Assembly: GCA_017414435.1 (NCBI GenBank)
Contig: JAFQMN010000006.1
Span: 62,001-126,000, forward strand
Length of the DNA stretch: 64,000 nucleotides
Reading direction: 5' to 3'
Origin: Oscillospiraceae bacterium
GTDB lineage: Bacteria; Bacillota; Clostridia; Oscillospirales; Ruminococcaceae
Under the pieces are notes generated by a model. It made no database searches. It saw only the letters and a program-made list of their open reading frames with translations, and was not told the origin of the DNA. How positions within the stretch are numbered: position 1 is the stretch's first letter; the number at the start of each line of letters is the position of its first letter. Positions 44,520 to 53,931 of the stretch are shown piece after piece. A program made the position numbers and the translations under genes.

Positions 44520-45844
44520 TGAAAATTGGATTAATTTCTTTAGGATGCTTTAAAAACCAAGTTGATGCGGAAAAAATGTTATTTAAACTTAAACAATCTG
44601 GCTTTGAAATTTGTACAAATTTATCTCTTTGCGAGATTATTATAATAAACACTTGTGGCTTTATAGAATCTGCGAAACAAGAGGCTATTAACACTATTTT
44701 AGAGATCTGCGAATTAAAAAAATCATCTTCATCTCTTAAAAAAGTAATTGTAACCGGGTGCTTGGCTCAACGCTATAAAACAGAAATCTTAAAAAATATT
44801 CCAGAAGTTGATGTGGTATTGGGGATAGGCGCAAACGAAAATATTGTTGATTTAATAAAAAAGTCTATTCAAACAGACGAGAAAATTGAAAGCTTTCCCG
44901 CAATTAATAAGTTCTCTATGGAAGGTGACCGAATAATAGATTCTAGTGTACCATTTGCTTATGTCAAAATTGCAGATGGTTGCAATAATCGGTGCTCTTA
45001 TTGTGCAATTCCTTTAATCCGTGGCCCGTTTAAAAGCAGAAAAAAAGAAAATATCCTAAATGAGATCCACCATTTAGCAGAAAGTGGTGTGCGAGAAGTT
45101 AATTTAATAGCACAAGATACAACTAGCTACGGCTCCGATATATATGGCGAATTTAAATTGCAAGAACTTATTGAAGAGATATCTAAAATTGATGGAATTA
45201 AATGGATAAGAATTCTGTATTGCTATCCGGACCACATTACAGATGAACTACTACAAGAAATAAAGAACAACCCAAAAGTTGTTAAATATTTTGATATACC
45301 TCTTCAACATGTTGACGGGGAAATATTAAAACAAATGAATAGAACAGGAGATATAAAGTCTATTGCTGCCTTGTTGCATAAAATTCGCACAGTTATCCCA
45401 GAAGCTGTTATAAGAACAACTTTTATTATTGGTTTTCCTGGTGAATCTGGTGCACAGTTCGAAGCTCTTTGCAAATTTGCAGAAGATCATAAATTTGAAC
45501 GTTTAGGTTGCTTTACTTATTCACAAGAAGAAAATACTAAAGCTGCACAACTACCAGATCAAATTGATTATGAAATAAAAGCGGCAAGAGAACAAACATT
45601 AATGGATATTCAATCACTAATTATAGATAAATTTTCTGCAAACTTGGTTGGTAAGACATTTGAAGTTTTAGTAGAAAAAGCGACTAAAGATGGCAATTTT
45701 GTAGGTAGAACTTATATGGATGCTCCTGATGTGGACGGTATGGTTTATTTTAACGGGAATAGTAATTGCAAAATTGGCGATTTTGTAAAAGTTCAAATTG
45801 ACGATTACGAGGGTTATGAGCTGTTTGGGCACTTAATAAAGTAA
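44519..45844 (+). CDS. rimO: Ribosomal protein S12 methylthiotransferase RimO
   Basis: Radical SAM enzyme that methylthiolates an Asp of S12. The N-terminal UPF0004 domain has three cluster cysteines (S-L-G-C-F-K-N-Q-V-D, I-N-T-C-G-F, V-T-G-C-L-A). The radical SAM motif is C-N-N-R-C-S-Y-C-A-I-P (about residue 158). The C-terminal TRAM domain ends G-Y-E-L-F-G-H. 441 residues. MiaB is the alternative, but the VDAE and CGFIESAK context favours RimO. It overlaps recX by one base. Confidence 0.92.
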   Translation: MKIGLISLGCFKNQVDAEKMLFKLKQSGFEICTNLSLCEIIIINTCGFIESAKQEAINTILEICELKKSSSSLKKVIVTGCLAQRYKTEILKNIPEVDVVLGIGANENIVDLIKKSIQTDEKIESFPAINKFSMEGDRIIDSSVPFAYVKIADGCNNRCSYCAIPLIRGPFKSRKKENILNEIHHLAESGVREVNLIAQDTTSYGSDIYGEFKLQELIEEISKIDGIKWIRILYCYPDHITDELLQEIKNNPKVVKYFDIPLQHVDGEILKQMNRTGDIKSIAALLHKIRTVIPEAVIRTTFIIGFPGESGAQFEALCKFAEDHKFERLGCFTYSQEENTKAAQLPDQIDYEIKAAREQTLMDIQSLIIDKFSANLVGKTFEVLVEKATKDGNFVGRTYMDAPDVDGMVYFNGNSNCKIGDFVKVQIDDYEGYELFGHLIK

Positions 45845-45871
45845 ACTAGTAGTAAAAATGGAGGCGAAATT

Positions 45872-46453
45872 TTGACTACCGCAAATAGATTAACGCTATT
45901 TAGAATTTTATTAGTACCTTTGTTTATATTCTTTATTCTTTCTTATAACTTCGTACCACATAGTTTTTTATGGGCGCTTATAGTTTTCATCATAGCATCA
46001 GTTACAGATATGCTAGATGGAATAATTGCCAGAAAGTACAATCAAATAACTGACTTTGGTAAACTTTTAGACCCTCTGGCAGATAAAATGTTAATTATTT
46101 CTGCACTTATTTGCTTAGTTCATTTAAATCTTATAAATGTAGTTGCTGTAATTATTGTAATTATGCGCGAATTTTTAATAACAGCATTCAGAGCCTTTGC
46201 ACAAGAAAAACAAGTAATTATTGCTGCCGGAATGTTGGGAAAGATAAAAACAGTTAGCCAAATAATATGTGTAATTTTCATTTTAATATCTCAAGAATTA
46301 ATTTTTGCAAATTTAATTAAAAACGTACAAATTTATTCGGTTGTTAATTTTATATTAGTTTGGCTAATGGTTCTGTTTACAGTTCTTTCTGCAATAAATT
46401 ATATTTATGCTAACACTAGCCTATTTTGCAATATAACCAAAACAAAGGAATGA
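45872..46453 (+). CDS. pgsA: CDP-diacylglycerol-glycerol-3-phosphate 3-phosphatidyltransferase
   Basis: Integral membrane CDP-alcohol phosphotransferase that makes phosphatidylglycerophosphate. The catalytic pattern D-M-L-D-G-I-I-A-R-K-Y-N-Q-I-T-D-F-G-K-L-L-D fits D-x2-D-G-x2-A-R-x8-G-x3-D (about residues 49-71). About five membrane segments in 193 residues. TTG start behind GGAGGCG. The rimO-pgsA order is common in Clostridia. Confidence 0.95.
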   Translation: MTTANRLTLFRILLVPLFIFFILSYNFVPHSFLWALIVFIIASVTDMLDGIIARKYNQITDFGKLLDPLADKMLIISALICLVHLNLINVVAVIIVIMREFLITAFRAFAQEKQVIIAAGMLGKIKTVSQIICVIFILISQELIFANLIKNVQIYSVVNFILVWLMVLFTVLSAINYIYANTSLFCNITKTKE

Positions 46454-46459
46454 GACTTT

Positions 46460-47875
46460 TTGATTCTATATAACACATTAACAAAAAAAAATGAAGAATT
46501 TACACCAATTAAAGATAAAGAGATAAAAATGTACGAATGTGGCCCCACTGTATATGATTTTATTCATATAGGCAATGCAAGGCCTATGTGTGTTTTTGAC
46601 TCTTTAAGAAGGTATTTTTTATATTTAGGTTACAATGTTACTTTTGCTCAAAATTTTACAGATGTAGATGATAAAATAATCAATAAAGCAAAAATACAAA
46701 ACAAAACTTGCAAAGAAATAGCAGATGAATTTATTGCCGAATATTACACAGACGCGCAAGGTTTGAATATTATACCGGCAACCTATGCTCCTAAAGCAAC
46801 AGAGACAATCGAAAACATTCAAAAAATTATTCAAAAACTTTGCGAACTGAACATGGCATATTGTAAAGATGGAACGGTTTACTTTAGAGCAAAACGATTT
46901 AAAGAATACGGCAAACTTTCCGGTATGCCTATTGATGAGTTAAACGCCGGTGCTAGAGTGGAAATTAACACTAATAAAGAAGATAGTTTGGATTTTGCTT
47001 TGTGGAAGGCAGCAAAGCCAGGCGAAATATATTGGCCTTCTTTATGGGGGAATGGCAGACCAGGCTGGCATATTGAATGCTCTGCAATGATAGATAAAAT
47101 ATTTGGTACTACAATAGACATTCACTGTGGTGGTCAAGATTTAATTTTTCCACATCACGAAAATGAAATTGCACAATCAGTTACATATAGCGGTGTTAAT
47201 TTGGCAAATTATTGGCTGCATAATGGGCATATCAACATATCTGGCAATAAAATGTCTAAATCTGCTGGCAACTTTTTTACCGTACGAGAAATAGCTCAAA
47301 AGTATGGTTATATGCCAATTCGTTTAATGATGTTGCAATCTCATTACAGAACTCCAATTAATTATAGCGAAGAGATAATGGCACAAAATTTATCTGCTTT
47401 AGAACGTGTAAATTCTTGTAGAGAAGCTTTACAAGATGCAATAAAAAAGCCGAAAAATGCATCCAATACTTCAAGTTCAATAAAAATAGAACGTTTAGCT
47501 AAGTTTAAGGAACAGTTTAAATATGAATTAGATAACGATTTTAATACAGCCGGAGCACTTGGAGTGCTGTTTAATATGGTTAAAGAGATCAATACCACAT
47601 GTTTTTTAAATAAAATGTTAAATCCTTCTTATGTAAAAATGGCATATGAACAATTAGAAGAGTTTTTATATATTTTGGGGTTAAATTTAGATGAATTAAA
47701 AATAAAGGTGGAACTAGAGATTCAAAAGCTAATTGACGCACGGCAAGAAGCGCGAAAAAATAAAGATTTTAAAACCGCTGACGAAATCCGTAGCAAATTG
47801 CAAGAGTTAGGAATTATTTTAGAAGATACAGCAACAGGGGTAAAGATAAAAAAACTCGGAGGGAATAAAAAATGA
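46460..47875 (+). CDS. cysS: Cysteinyl-tRNA synthetase
   Basis: Class I synthetase. The N-terminal C-G-P-T-V-Y-D-F-I-H-I-G-N-A-R includes the HIGH-type motif and the first zinc Cys. The other zinc ligands are in W-H-I-E-C-S and F-P-H-H-E-N-E, and K-M-S-K-S is near residue 268. 471 residues. TTG start behind AAAGGAATGAG. The TGA overlaps the ATG of the following secreted-protein gene by four bases. Confidence 0.98.
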   Translation: MILYNTLTKKNEEFTPIKDKEIKMYECGPTVYDFIHIGNARPMCVFDSLRRYFLYLGYNVTFAQNFTDVDDKIINKAKIQNKTCKEIADEFIAEYYTDAQGLNIIPATYAPKATETIENIQKIIQKLCELNMAYCKDGTVYFRAKRFKEYGKLSGMPIDELNAGARVEINTNKEDSLDFALWKAAKPGEIYWPSLWGNGRPGWHIECSAMIDKIFGTTIDIHCGGQDLIFPHHENEIAQSVTYSGVNLANYWLHNGHINISGNKMSKSAGNFFTVREIAQKYGYMPIRLMMLQSHYRTPINYSEEIMAQNLSALERVNSCREALQDAIKKPKNASNTSSSIKIERLAKFKEQFKYELDNDFNTAGALGVLFNMVKEINTTCFLNKMLNPSYVKMAYEQLEEFLYILGLNLDELKIKVELEIQKLIDARQEARKNKDFKTADEIRSKLQELGIILEDTATGVKIKKLGGNKK

Positions 47876-49008
47876 AAAATATAAATAAAAAAATTTTATT
47901 GTTTTTGTCTTTTTGCTTTAGTATAAGCAGTTTTAATACATCATTTGTAGCTGCTGCAGCAGAAAGTAATGTTAGTGTGCAAGGTACTTTGTTTAAAGCT
48001 GGTTCTATAAGTGAGCTAAGAATAAAAACGGTTAGTGATTTTAAAGCAATGAATGGTAAGACTTTAAGATTAATTGTGGACTCTAAACCAATTGAATTTG
48101 GTATTAAGAACACAACAAGAGCAGCTTATAAAGGTGCAAATAACCAAACTATATTTAATGCGTTAAATGAAGTACTTAACGTCAATGAAGATGCTGATGA
48201 TAGTATATACGAACAAATTGTCAATGTTAAAAAAGGAGATCAAAGCTACGAAAAATTAATAAAAAGCTTGAACAGCGGCAGCTTAAATAATTCTGTGGAG
48301 CTCGTCGAAGTGCAATTATTTGATGAAAGCTACAATGCAAAAAGCAGCAATAAAATCACAGTACGCTTTGTTGTTGGTGGTGGTGAATATACAAATGGGA
48401 ATTTAGCGGCCAAAACAGAAGAAGAGGAAGAAATTTTAAACGCAACTCAAATTAAAACAACAGTTAACCAAAAAAAGATGGATGCGGCTATATCATTAAT
48501 TACAAAAAATAAAAAAACTGCTAAGAATATTAACATTAGCTTAAATAAAATCGGAACAATTGTAAGTTCAGACGTTTTTGATGCGGTACAATCAATTAAC
48601 AGCAATAGTATTGTTTCTTTTCGTTATAGAAACTCAACATCTAAGGCATTACTATATGAATGGCAGGCCACGCCTAATAATATTTTGAATCCAAAACAGA
48701 TAAATTTAAAACTCTCTTTTAAAAATAATAAAATTGATGAAATTGTTAAAAAATATAATATAAATAGATATAAAACTATAACTATGCAAACACATGGTCC
48801 TTTGGGTGCAAAATTAACAGTAGGTGCAAAATTAAACCTTGCTGATTATAACAAGAACTCACTCAAACTTTACTCTATAGATACAAAAACAGGCAATATC
48901 GAGCGTAAAAACCAAACTATCTCTTATGATGACCAGAAACAAATGGTATGTTTTTCCACAGCATATGGAGAAAACTATATCATCACTGATGAAGAGATAG
49001 CTCTATAA
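47872..49008 (+). CDS. Predicted secreted protein, unknown function
   Basis: 378 residues with a Sec signal peptide (MKNINKKILLFLSFCFSIS) and likely cleavage at V-A-A-A-A (about residue 32). No catalytic motif recognised. The C-terminal third (K-T-I-T-M-Q-T-H-G-P-L-G then Y-S-I-D-T-K-T-G-N-I-E and G-E-N-Y-I-I-T-D) resembles the beta-sandwich repeat found in many clostridial surface proteins, where Y-x-P-E-T-G-K and S-x-Y-x-L-T-D occur; this is inference. It overlaps cysS by four bases and precedes mnmA by 20, an odd place for a secreted protein. Confidence 0.6.
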   Translation: MKNINKKILLFLSFCFSISSFNTSFVAAAAESNVSVQGTLFKAGSISELRIKTVSDFKAMNGKTLRLIVDSKPIEFGIKNTTRAAYKGANNQTIFNALNEVLNVNEDADDSIYEQIVNVKKGDQSYEKLIKSLNSGSLNNSVELVEVQLFDESYNAKSSNKITVRFVVGGGEYTNGNLAAKTEEEEEILNATQIKTTVNQKKMDAAISLITKNKKTAKNINISLNKIGTIVSSDVFDAVQSINSNSIVSFRYRNSTSKALLYEWQATPNNILNPKQINLKLSFKNNKIDEIVKKYNINRYKTITMQTHGPLGAKLTVGAKLNLADYNKNSLKLYSIDTKTGNIERKNQTISYDDQKQMVCFSTAYGENYIITDEEIAL

Positions 49009-49028
49009 ATTAAGGCGGTGTTTTTCAG

Positions 49029-50084
49029 TTGGAAAAAGTTATGGTAGCTATGAGTGGTGGAGTAGACAGCTCCGTTTCTGCCGCTATGCTTCATAATCAA
49101 GGCTTAGAAGTTGAGGGAGTTACACTTAAGCTATTCGATTTTAAAAAAATCGGTCTTAATATAAGCAATAAAGATATAACAGATGCACGGAATGTAGCGA
49201 AACTATTAAACATTATACACAGTGTAGTTAATTTGGAAAATCTGTTCGAAGAACAGGTAATAAACAAATTTGTTGAGGGTTATTTAAATGGAATTACCCC
49301 CAACCCATGCATATTTTGTAACAAACATGTTAAATTTGGAGCGCTTTTAGATTATGCAAAATCTCATGGATGCAGTAAACTTGCAACAGGTCACTATGCA
49401 GTAATTGAACACGATTCTGCAAGTAAGCGATTTTTAATAAAAAGACCTACAGATAGTCACAAAGATCAAACGTACGTGCTTTGCTTTTTAACACAAGAAC
49501 AACTCTCCCATGTAATTTTTCCTTTGGCGAGTACTACTAAACAAGAAACACGAAAATTAGCACAACAATTAGGTCTTCCTATTTTTAATAAACCAGAAAG
49601 TCAAGATATTTGCTTTATAAAAAATGGTAATTACGTAGATTTTATTAAACATTATGCCAAATTACAAAATAACCCTGGCGATTTTGTTAACGCGGCAGGG
49701 CAAGTAATAGGAACACATAAAGGGATTATTAATTATACAATAGGGCAAAGGCGTTGGCTAGGTGTTAGTTTTGGCAAACCAATGTATGTAATTGCAAAAA
49801 ACAGTGCCAATAATACTGTGGTTTTAGGTGAAGAAAATGAGCTTTTAAAAAAGAAGTTCATAGCACAAAGTGTTAACTTTATTCCGTTTGCATCATTAAA
49901 TGGTACTATGGAAGTAGATGCAAAAATACGTTATAATCACGCCGGGAGTCCGGCAATAATTAGTATGTTAAATGCAAATGAAGTACTTGTTGAATTTAAA
50001 ACACCTCAAAAATCAATAACCCCTGGGCAAACCGTTGCATTTTATAAAGATGAATACCTTATTGGTGGCGGAATTATTATTTAA
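49029..50084 (+). CDS. mnmA: tRNA-uridine 2-sulfurtransferase
   Basis: Thiolates U34 of Lys, Glu and Gln tRNAs. The PP-loop is S-G-G-V-D-S (about residue 9). Catalytic cysteines are in N-P-C-I-F-C-N-K (about residue 98) and Q-D-I-C-F-I (about 197), and G-H-Y-A-V-I is present. 351 residues. The start is TTG at 49029, about ten bases after AAGGCGG. tRNA-Lys(UUU), a probable substrate, is encoded at 58389-58464. Confidence 0.95.
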   Translation: MEKVMVAMSGGVDSSVSAAMLHNQGLEVEGVTLKLFDFKKIGLNISNKDITDARNVAKLLNIIHSVVNLENLFEEQVINKFVEGYLNGITPNPCIFCNKHVKFGALLDYAKSHGCSKLATGHYAVIEHDSASKRFLIKRPTDSHKDQTYVLCFLTQEQLSHVIFPLASTTKQETRKLAQQLGLPIFNKPESQDICFIKNGNYVDFIKHYAKLQNNPGDFVNAAGQVIGTHKGIINYTIGQRRWLGVSFGKPMYVIAKNSANNTVVLGEENELLKKKFIAQSVNFIPFASLNGTMEVDAKIRYNHAGSPAIISMLNANEVLVEFKTPQKSITPGQTVAFYKDEYLIGGGIII

Positions 50085-50114
50085 GGCCTTAATATTTAAT
50101 TAGGAGTGATTATA

Positions 50115-50789
50115 TTGGCAATAAACATTGCGGTAGACGGACCAGCGGCATCTGGTAAAAGTAGTTTGGCAAAAGCACTAGCACAAAAATTAGGCTACAT
50201 GTACCTCGGCACCGGTGAACTTTATAGAGCAGTGGGTTACTATATGGTAAAAAACTATCCACAAGGCTACAAAATAGAAGATGTAATAGCCTCTTTAAAG
50301 AATATTAATATACAACTGCAATTTCACAATGGAACTCAAAATGTCATCTTGAATGGTAAGGCAGTATCTGCATTTTTAGATGAAGATGATATCTCTATGG
50401 CAGCTTCACAGGTATCTAAAATTAAAGAAGTGCGAGATTTTTTGCTAGATTTACAGAGAGATTTAGCAAAAAATAACAATATCGTAATGGACGGTCGCGA
50501 TATTGGCACTGTTATATTGCCCAACGCACAGGTCAAGTTCTTTTTAACCGCATCACCAGAAGTGCGCGCAACAAGAAGATATAATCAGCTAAAGGAAGCG
50601 AATAAAAAAGCAGATTATAACGAGATTCTAGCAAATATAATTGAGCGAGATAAAAATGATACAACTAGAGAACTTGCCCCTTTAAAAAAAGCGGATGATG
50701 CTATAGAACTCGATAATACAGCATATGATTTTAACACTAATTTAGAACACATGTATAAATTGTTTTCAGAAAAAGATGTGGTAGAATGA
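50115..50789 (+). CDS. cmk: Cytidylate kinase
   Basis: Phosphorylates CMP and dCMP. The P-loop is G-P-A-A-S-G-K-S (about residues 9-16), then Y-L-G-T-G-E-L-Y-R, M-D-G-R-D-I-G-T-V and R-A-T-R-R-Y. I chose TTG 50115, eight bases after AGGAG, because the family N-terminus (I-N-I-A-V-D-G-P) starts there; the GTG at 50106 overlaps the SD. 224 residues. The ATGA overlap with plsC gives the conserved cmk-plsC-ispH/rpsA order of Clostridia. Confidence 0.95.
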   Translation: MAINIAVDGPAASGKSSLAKALAQKLGYMYLGTGELYRAVGYYMVKNYPQGYKIEDVIASLKNINIQLQFHNGTQNVILNGKAVSAFLDEDDISMAASQVSKIKEVRDFLLDLQRDLAKNNNIVMDGRDIGTVILPNAQVKFFLTASPEVRATRRYNQLKEANKKADYNEILANIIERDKNDTTRELAPLKKADDAIELDNTAYDFNTNLEHMYKLFSEKDVVE

Positions 50790-51400
50790 ACTTTTATAAT
50801 TGCGTAAAGTCTTCTGTTCATTTTCTATTGCACATATTATATAAAGTCGAGGTAAAAGGCTATAATAATTTGAATAACATACAAAATAAAGGTACAATTA
50901 TATGTTGTAACCACGTTAGCCTTATAGACCCAGTTGCAATTCTTTCAGAAGCAAAAGGTAAAGTCAACTTTTTAGGTAAAATTGAACTTTTTAAAAATAA
51001 ATTATTGTCATGGTTATTCAAAAAAATGGCAGTAATTCCTGTTAACAGAGGGCATGGTAGTTCCAATGCTATTAAAACTTCTGTAGATTTACTGAACAAA
51101 AAAGAAACTCTATGTATCTTCCCCGAAGGAACACGTTCTAAAACTAAACAATTATTGCCAGCTAAATCTGGTGCAGCATTAATTGCTTTTATGGCAAAGG
51201 CAGATGTTTTGCCAGTGAGTATTAAATATGAAAAATATTTGTTTATAAGAAAAAAAATCGTTTTGAACTGTGGTGAGGTAATAAAGTATAACGAGTTTAA
51301 TTTTAAAGAAGGAATGCCTGGTGAATTAAAAGCTGCTAGCAAAATGATTATGAATCACATAGCTAATTTGCTTTATAACCAAGGAGGGGAAGAATTATAA
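50786..51400 (+). CDS. plsC: 1-acyl-sn-glycerol-3-phosphate acyltransferase
   Basis: Makes phosphatidate, the cdsA substrate. The acyltransferase H-x4-D motif is C-N-H-V-S-L-I-D-P (about residue 38); F-P-E-G-T-R-S follows near residue 113 and a membrane-associated N-terminus is visible. 204 residues. ATG overlaps the cmk stop. Its own stop (51398-51400) lies inside the start region of ispH-rpsA. Confidence 0.93.
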   Translation: MNFYNCVKSSVHFLLHILYKVEVKGYNNLNNIQNKGTIICCNHVSLIDPVAILSEAKGKVNFLGKIELFKNKLLSWLFKKMAVIPVNRGHGSSNAIKTSVDLLNKKETLCIFPEGTRSKTKQLLPAKSGAALIAFMAKADVLPVSIKYEKYLFIRKKIVLNCGEVIKYNEFNFKEGMPGELKAASKMIMNHIANLLYNQGGEEL

Positions 51401-53346
51401 AATTAATAGTTGCTCAAAATATCGGCTTCTGCTATGGCGTAAAAAAATCCATTGAATCAACTTATAATTTATTAAAAAATCATAAAAATGTTTGTATTCT
51501 AGGTGAGATTGTACACAATTCAGAAGTTATACAAAACTTAGAGGCAGCTGGTGCTCGTGAAATTTCCAGTTTAAATGAGATAAAAAATAACGAAATTTTA
51601 GTATTAAGAGCGCATGGCTCTACAAAAGAAACATATAAAGAACTAAATGAACGTGGTTTTGTTCCAATTGAGCAAAAAAATGTTACTGAACACAATAAAT
51701 TTTTAGATACGGCCTGCGTATTTGTAAAAAAAATCCACAATATAGTAAAAGCTCAAGATAAAGATACCAATATAATTATTTTCGGTGATACTAACCATTG
51801 TGAAGTGGTTGCAATTAAAAGTCACTGTGTTGGCAATTGCTATGTTGTTAACAATATAGTTGAACTTAAAAATCTTATAAATGAAAAACAACTTCAAAAC
51901 CAAAAGAATTGTGTGGTAGTTCAAACCACTTTTTTTGAAAATGAATTTATTCAAATGCAAAATGAATTAAAAAAGTTATGTACAAATACAACTTTTTTTG
52001 ATACAATATGTACAGAAACAAAATTGCGTCAGCACGAAGCAACTTCAATTGCACAAAAATGTGATCTTGTTTTGGTGCTGGGCTCTAAAAACAGTTCAAA
52101 TACCAATAAGCTGTTAAAAATATGCCAAAAATTCACAAAAGCTATTTTAATAGATTCAACTTTAGAACTTAAACAATATAATTTTAAAAACTTTAAAACC
52201 GTAGGTTTAGTAACAGGAGCATCGGCTCCACTTAATTTATTTATGGAGGTAAAGAGATTTGTGGAAAATATAGAAGATGAAATTTTTGATTTTGAAAAAG
52301 AGTTAGAGAGGTCGTTTACAAAATTAAAAGTTGGCGATTGTGTAAAAGGTATAGTAACACGTGTTACCCAATCCGAACTTCAACTAGATATCGGCTTTAA
52401 GTATACTGGGTACATTTCTGCTAATGAATATTCCAATACCGATGTTGACCTTGTAAATGACGTTAAATGTGGTCAAGAGATTGAGGCTGTTGTTGTTAAA
52501 ATAAATGACCAAGATGGCTCAGTCCAACTTTCAAGGAAAAAGTTTATAAATAAAAATGCATTCGAAGAAATTAAAACTGCATTATATAACTCAACTACTT
52601 TGTGTGGCCACGTATTTAAAATAGTAGACGCTGGTATTATGCTGCTATATAAAGGAATTAAAGTGTTCATACATAATTCTCAACTCGGCCTTGCAAAAAC
52701 AGAAAATGCCAATATTCTATTAAATAAAGATGTGGAATTTAAGATTTTTTCTATAGATGAACGGAGAAGATCAGCTAAAGGGTCCATTAGGGCTGCGGCT
52801 GCAGAAAAAGAAGCCGCTCTTAAAAATAAAGGCTGGGAAACTTTAGAAGTGGGGCAAACTTATTCTGGCAAAGTTAAGTCTATAACTAGTTTTGGGCTCT
52901 TTGTAAATGTTTGTGGCATCGATGGTCTTGTTCATATTTCAGATATTTCGTGGCAAAAAATAAATACACCAAGTGATGTTTACTCTGTGGGCGATGAAAT
53001 TGAAGTTACGGTTAAGAGCATAGATAGAGAAAATAATAGACTAGCTTTAACGTGTAAAAAAGAAGAAGACGACCCATGGTTAATATTTAATAATAAATTT
53101 AAAGTAGGCGATATTATAGACACTAAAATAATTTCTATAAGACCTTTCGGTGCATTTGCCCAAATAATTCCAGGGGTAGACGGTTTAATACACATTTCTC
53201 AACTTGCTAAAGATTATGTAAAAGATATTTCAAAATCTTTCAAGGTAGGAGATAGTATTAAAGTAAAAATATTAGAGATAGATAACGAAAATAAAAAAAT
53301 TAAACTCTCAGCAAGAGCTTTACAAGAAAATGAACCTGCAGATTAA
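51397..53346 (+). CDS. ispH-rpsA: Fused HMBPP reductase IspH and ribosomal protein S1
   Basis: IspH (about residues 1-285) makes IPP and DMAPP and has cluster cysteines in N-I-G-F-C-Y-G-V (C12), D-T-A-C-V-F-V and D-T-I-C-T-E-T, the His of G-E-I-V-H-N, R-A-H-G and N-H-C-E-V-V, and S-S-N-T. Four S1 repeats follow (about 308-375, 390-455, 485-552, 570-640), the second being weak. This fusion is known in Clostridia. No ATG, GTG or TTG lies in frame before the conserved start. The family alignment puts Met at an ATA (51397), with ATT at 51394 as alternative; AGGAGGGG at 51382-51389 fits both. 649 residues. Confidence 0.9.
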   Translation: MKLIVAQNIGFCYGVKKSIESTYNLLKNHKNVCILGEIVHNSEVIQNLEAAGAREISSLNEIKNNEILVLRAHGSTKETYKELNERGFVPIEQKNVTEHNKFLDTACVFVKKIHNIVKAQDKDTNIIIFGDTNHCEVVAIKSHCVGNCYVVNNIVELKNLINEKQLQNQKNCVVVQTTFFENEFIQMQNELKKLCTNTTFFDTICTETKLRQHEATSIAQKCDLVLVLGSKNSSNTNKLLKICQKFTKAILIDSTLELKQYNFKNFKTVGLVTGASAPLNLFMEVKRFVENIEDEIFDFEKELERSFTKLKVGDCVKGIVTRVTQSELQLDIGFKYTGYISANEYSNTDVDLVNDVKCGQEIEAVVVKINDQDGSVQLSRKKFINKNAFEEIKTALYNSTTLCGHVFKIVDAGIMLLYKGIKVFIHNSQLGLAKTENANILLNKDVEFKIFSIDERRRSAKGSIRAAAAEKEAALKNKGWETLEVGQTYSGKVKSITSFGLFVNVCGIDGLVHISDISWQKINTPSDVYSVGDEIEVTVKSIDRENNRLALTCKKEEDDPWLIFNNKFKVGDIIDTKIISIRPFGAFAQIIPGVDGLIHISQLAKDYVKDISKSFKVGDSIKVKILEIDNENKKIKLSARALQENEPAD

Positions 53347-53764
53347 AACGTTTAAAAAAGAAAATATATTCACTATTTTATTATTAATAATTATATTTTT
53401 TTCAATCGGTCTCAAACAGTTTAAGCCAGATATATTTAATAATGATGGAACAGAAGAATTGTATGGCTTTCGAATCGTGTTAAATTCCAATCTACTTTGC
53501 AAAGATGGTAAAGTTAATATATTTGCAGAGAATAAATCTACTAACAGATATAAAATGAGAATAAAAATCTACGATAACTGGGGTAATTTGCTTGCAGAAA
53601 GTAAAGTAAAGATCGGCAAAAAATTAAATTATCTTAAATTAAACAAAGAACTAGAAGTAGGTATCCATAAAGCAAACATACTTATTGATGCAATTGATAA
53701 AAATAATAATATCTTATTTAGCGTTGCACGAAAAGCCAAAATCAACAATATACCAAAAGGATAA
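53330..53764 (+). CDS. Small single-pass membrane protein, unknown function
   Basis: 144 residues. One hydrophobic helix near the N-terminus (I-F-T-I-L-L-L-I-I-I-F-F-S-I-G, about residues 13-27) with basic residues before it, so the rest should face outward. The outer part looks like one beta-sandwich (I-Y-D-N-W-G-N-L-L-A-E-S and the L-E-V-G-I-H-K-A-N-I segment). No family recognised. It overlaps the end of ispH-rpsA by 17 bases and has only a weak SD, so coupling is likely. Confidence 0.6.
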   Translation: MNLQIKTFKKENIFTILLLIIIFFSIGLKQFKPDIFNNDGTEELYGFRIVLNSNLLCKDGKVNIFAENKSTNRYKMRIKIYDNWGNLLAESKVKIGKKLNYLKLNKELEVGIHKANILIDAIDKNNNILFSVARKAKINNIPKG

Positions 53765-53782
53765 AAACTTTAATTAAAAATA

Positions 53783-53811
53783 TTGCTTTTTCAATTTAAT
53801 TGTGCTAAAAT
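53783..53811 (+). promoter_or_regulatory. Promoter of rpsB-tsf
   Basis: TTGCTT at 53783-53788, 17-base spacer, TAAAAT at 53806-53811, with TGTGC just before the -10, as in the HU promoter. Confidence 0.7.
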
Positions 53812-53842
53812 ATAACTTGTGTTAAAATCAAATTATTACACA

Positions 53843-53901
53843 CGCTTGGTAACAGCATTGTGCAAGTGCCTGTGAGTTTGCAGGTTGTCAATGTTCAAGC
53901 G
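53843..53901 (+). promoter_or_regulatory. Structured rpsB leader, candidate S2 autoregulatory site
   Basis: Three nested helices: CGCTTG 53843-53848 with CAAGCG 53896-53901, CATTG 53856-53860 with CAATG 53889-53893, and CCTG 53869-53872 with CAGG 53881-53884. The element ends just before a GGAGG at 53901-53905 that is too far from the start codon; a second AGGAGG serves the real start. Confidence 0.5.
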
Positions 53902-53931
53902 GAGGAAAAACTAATTTAGGAGGAATTATAA

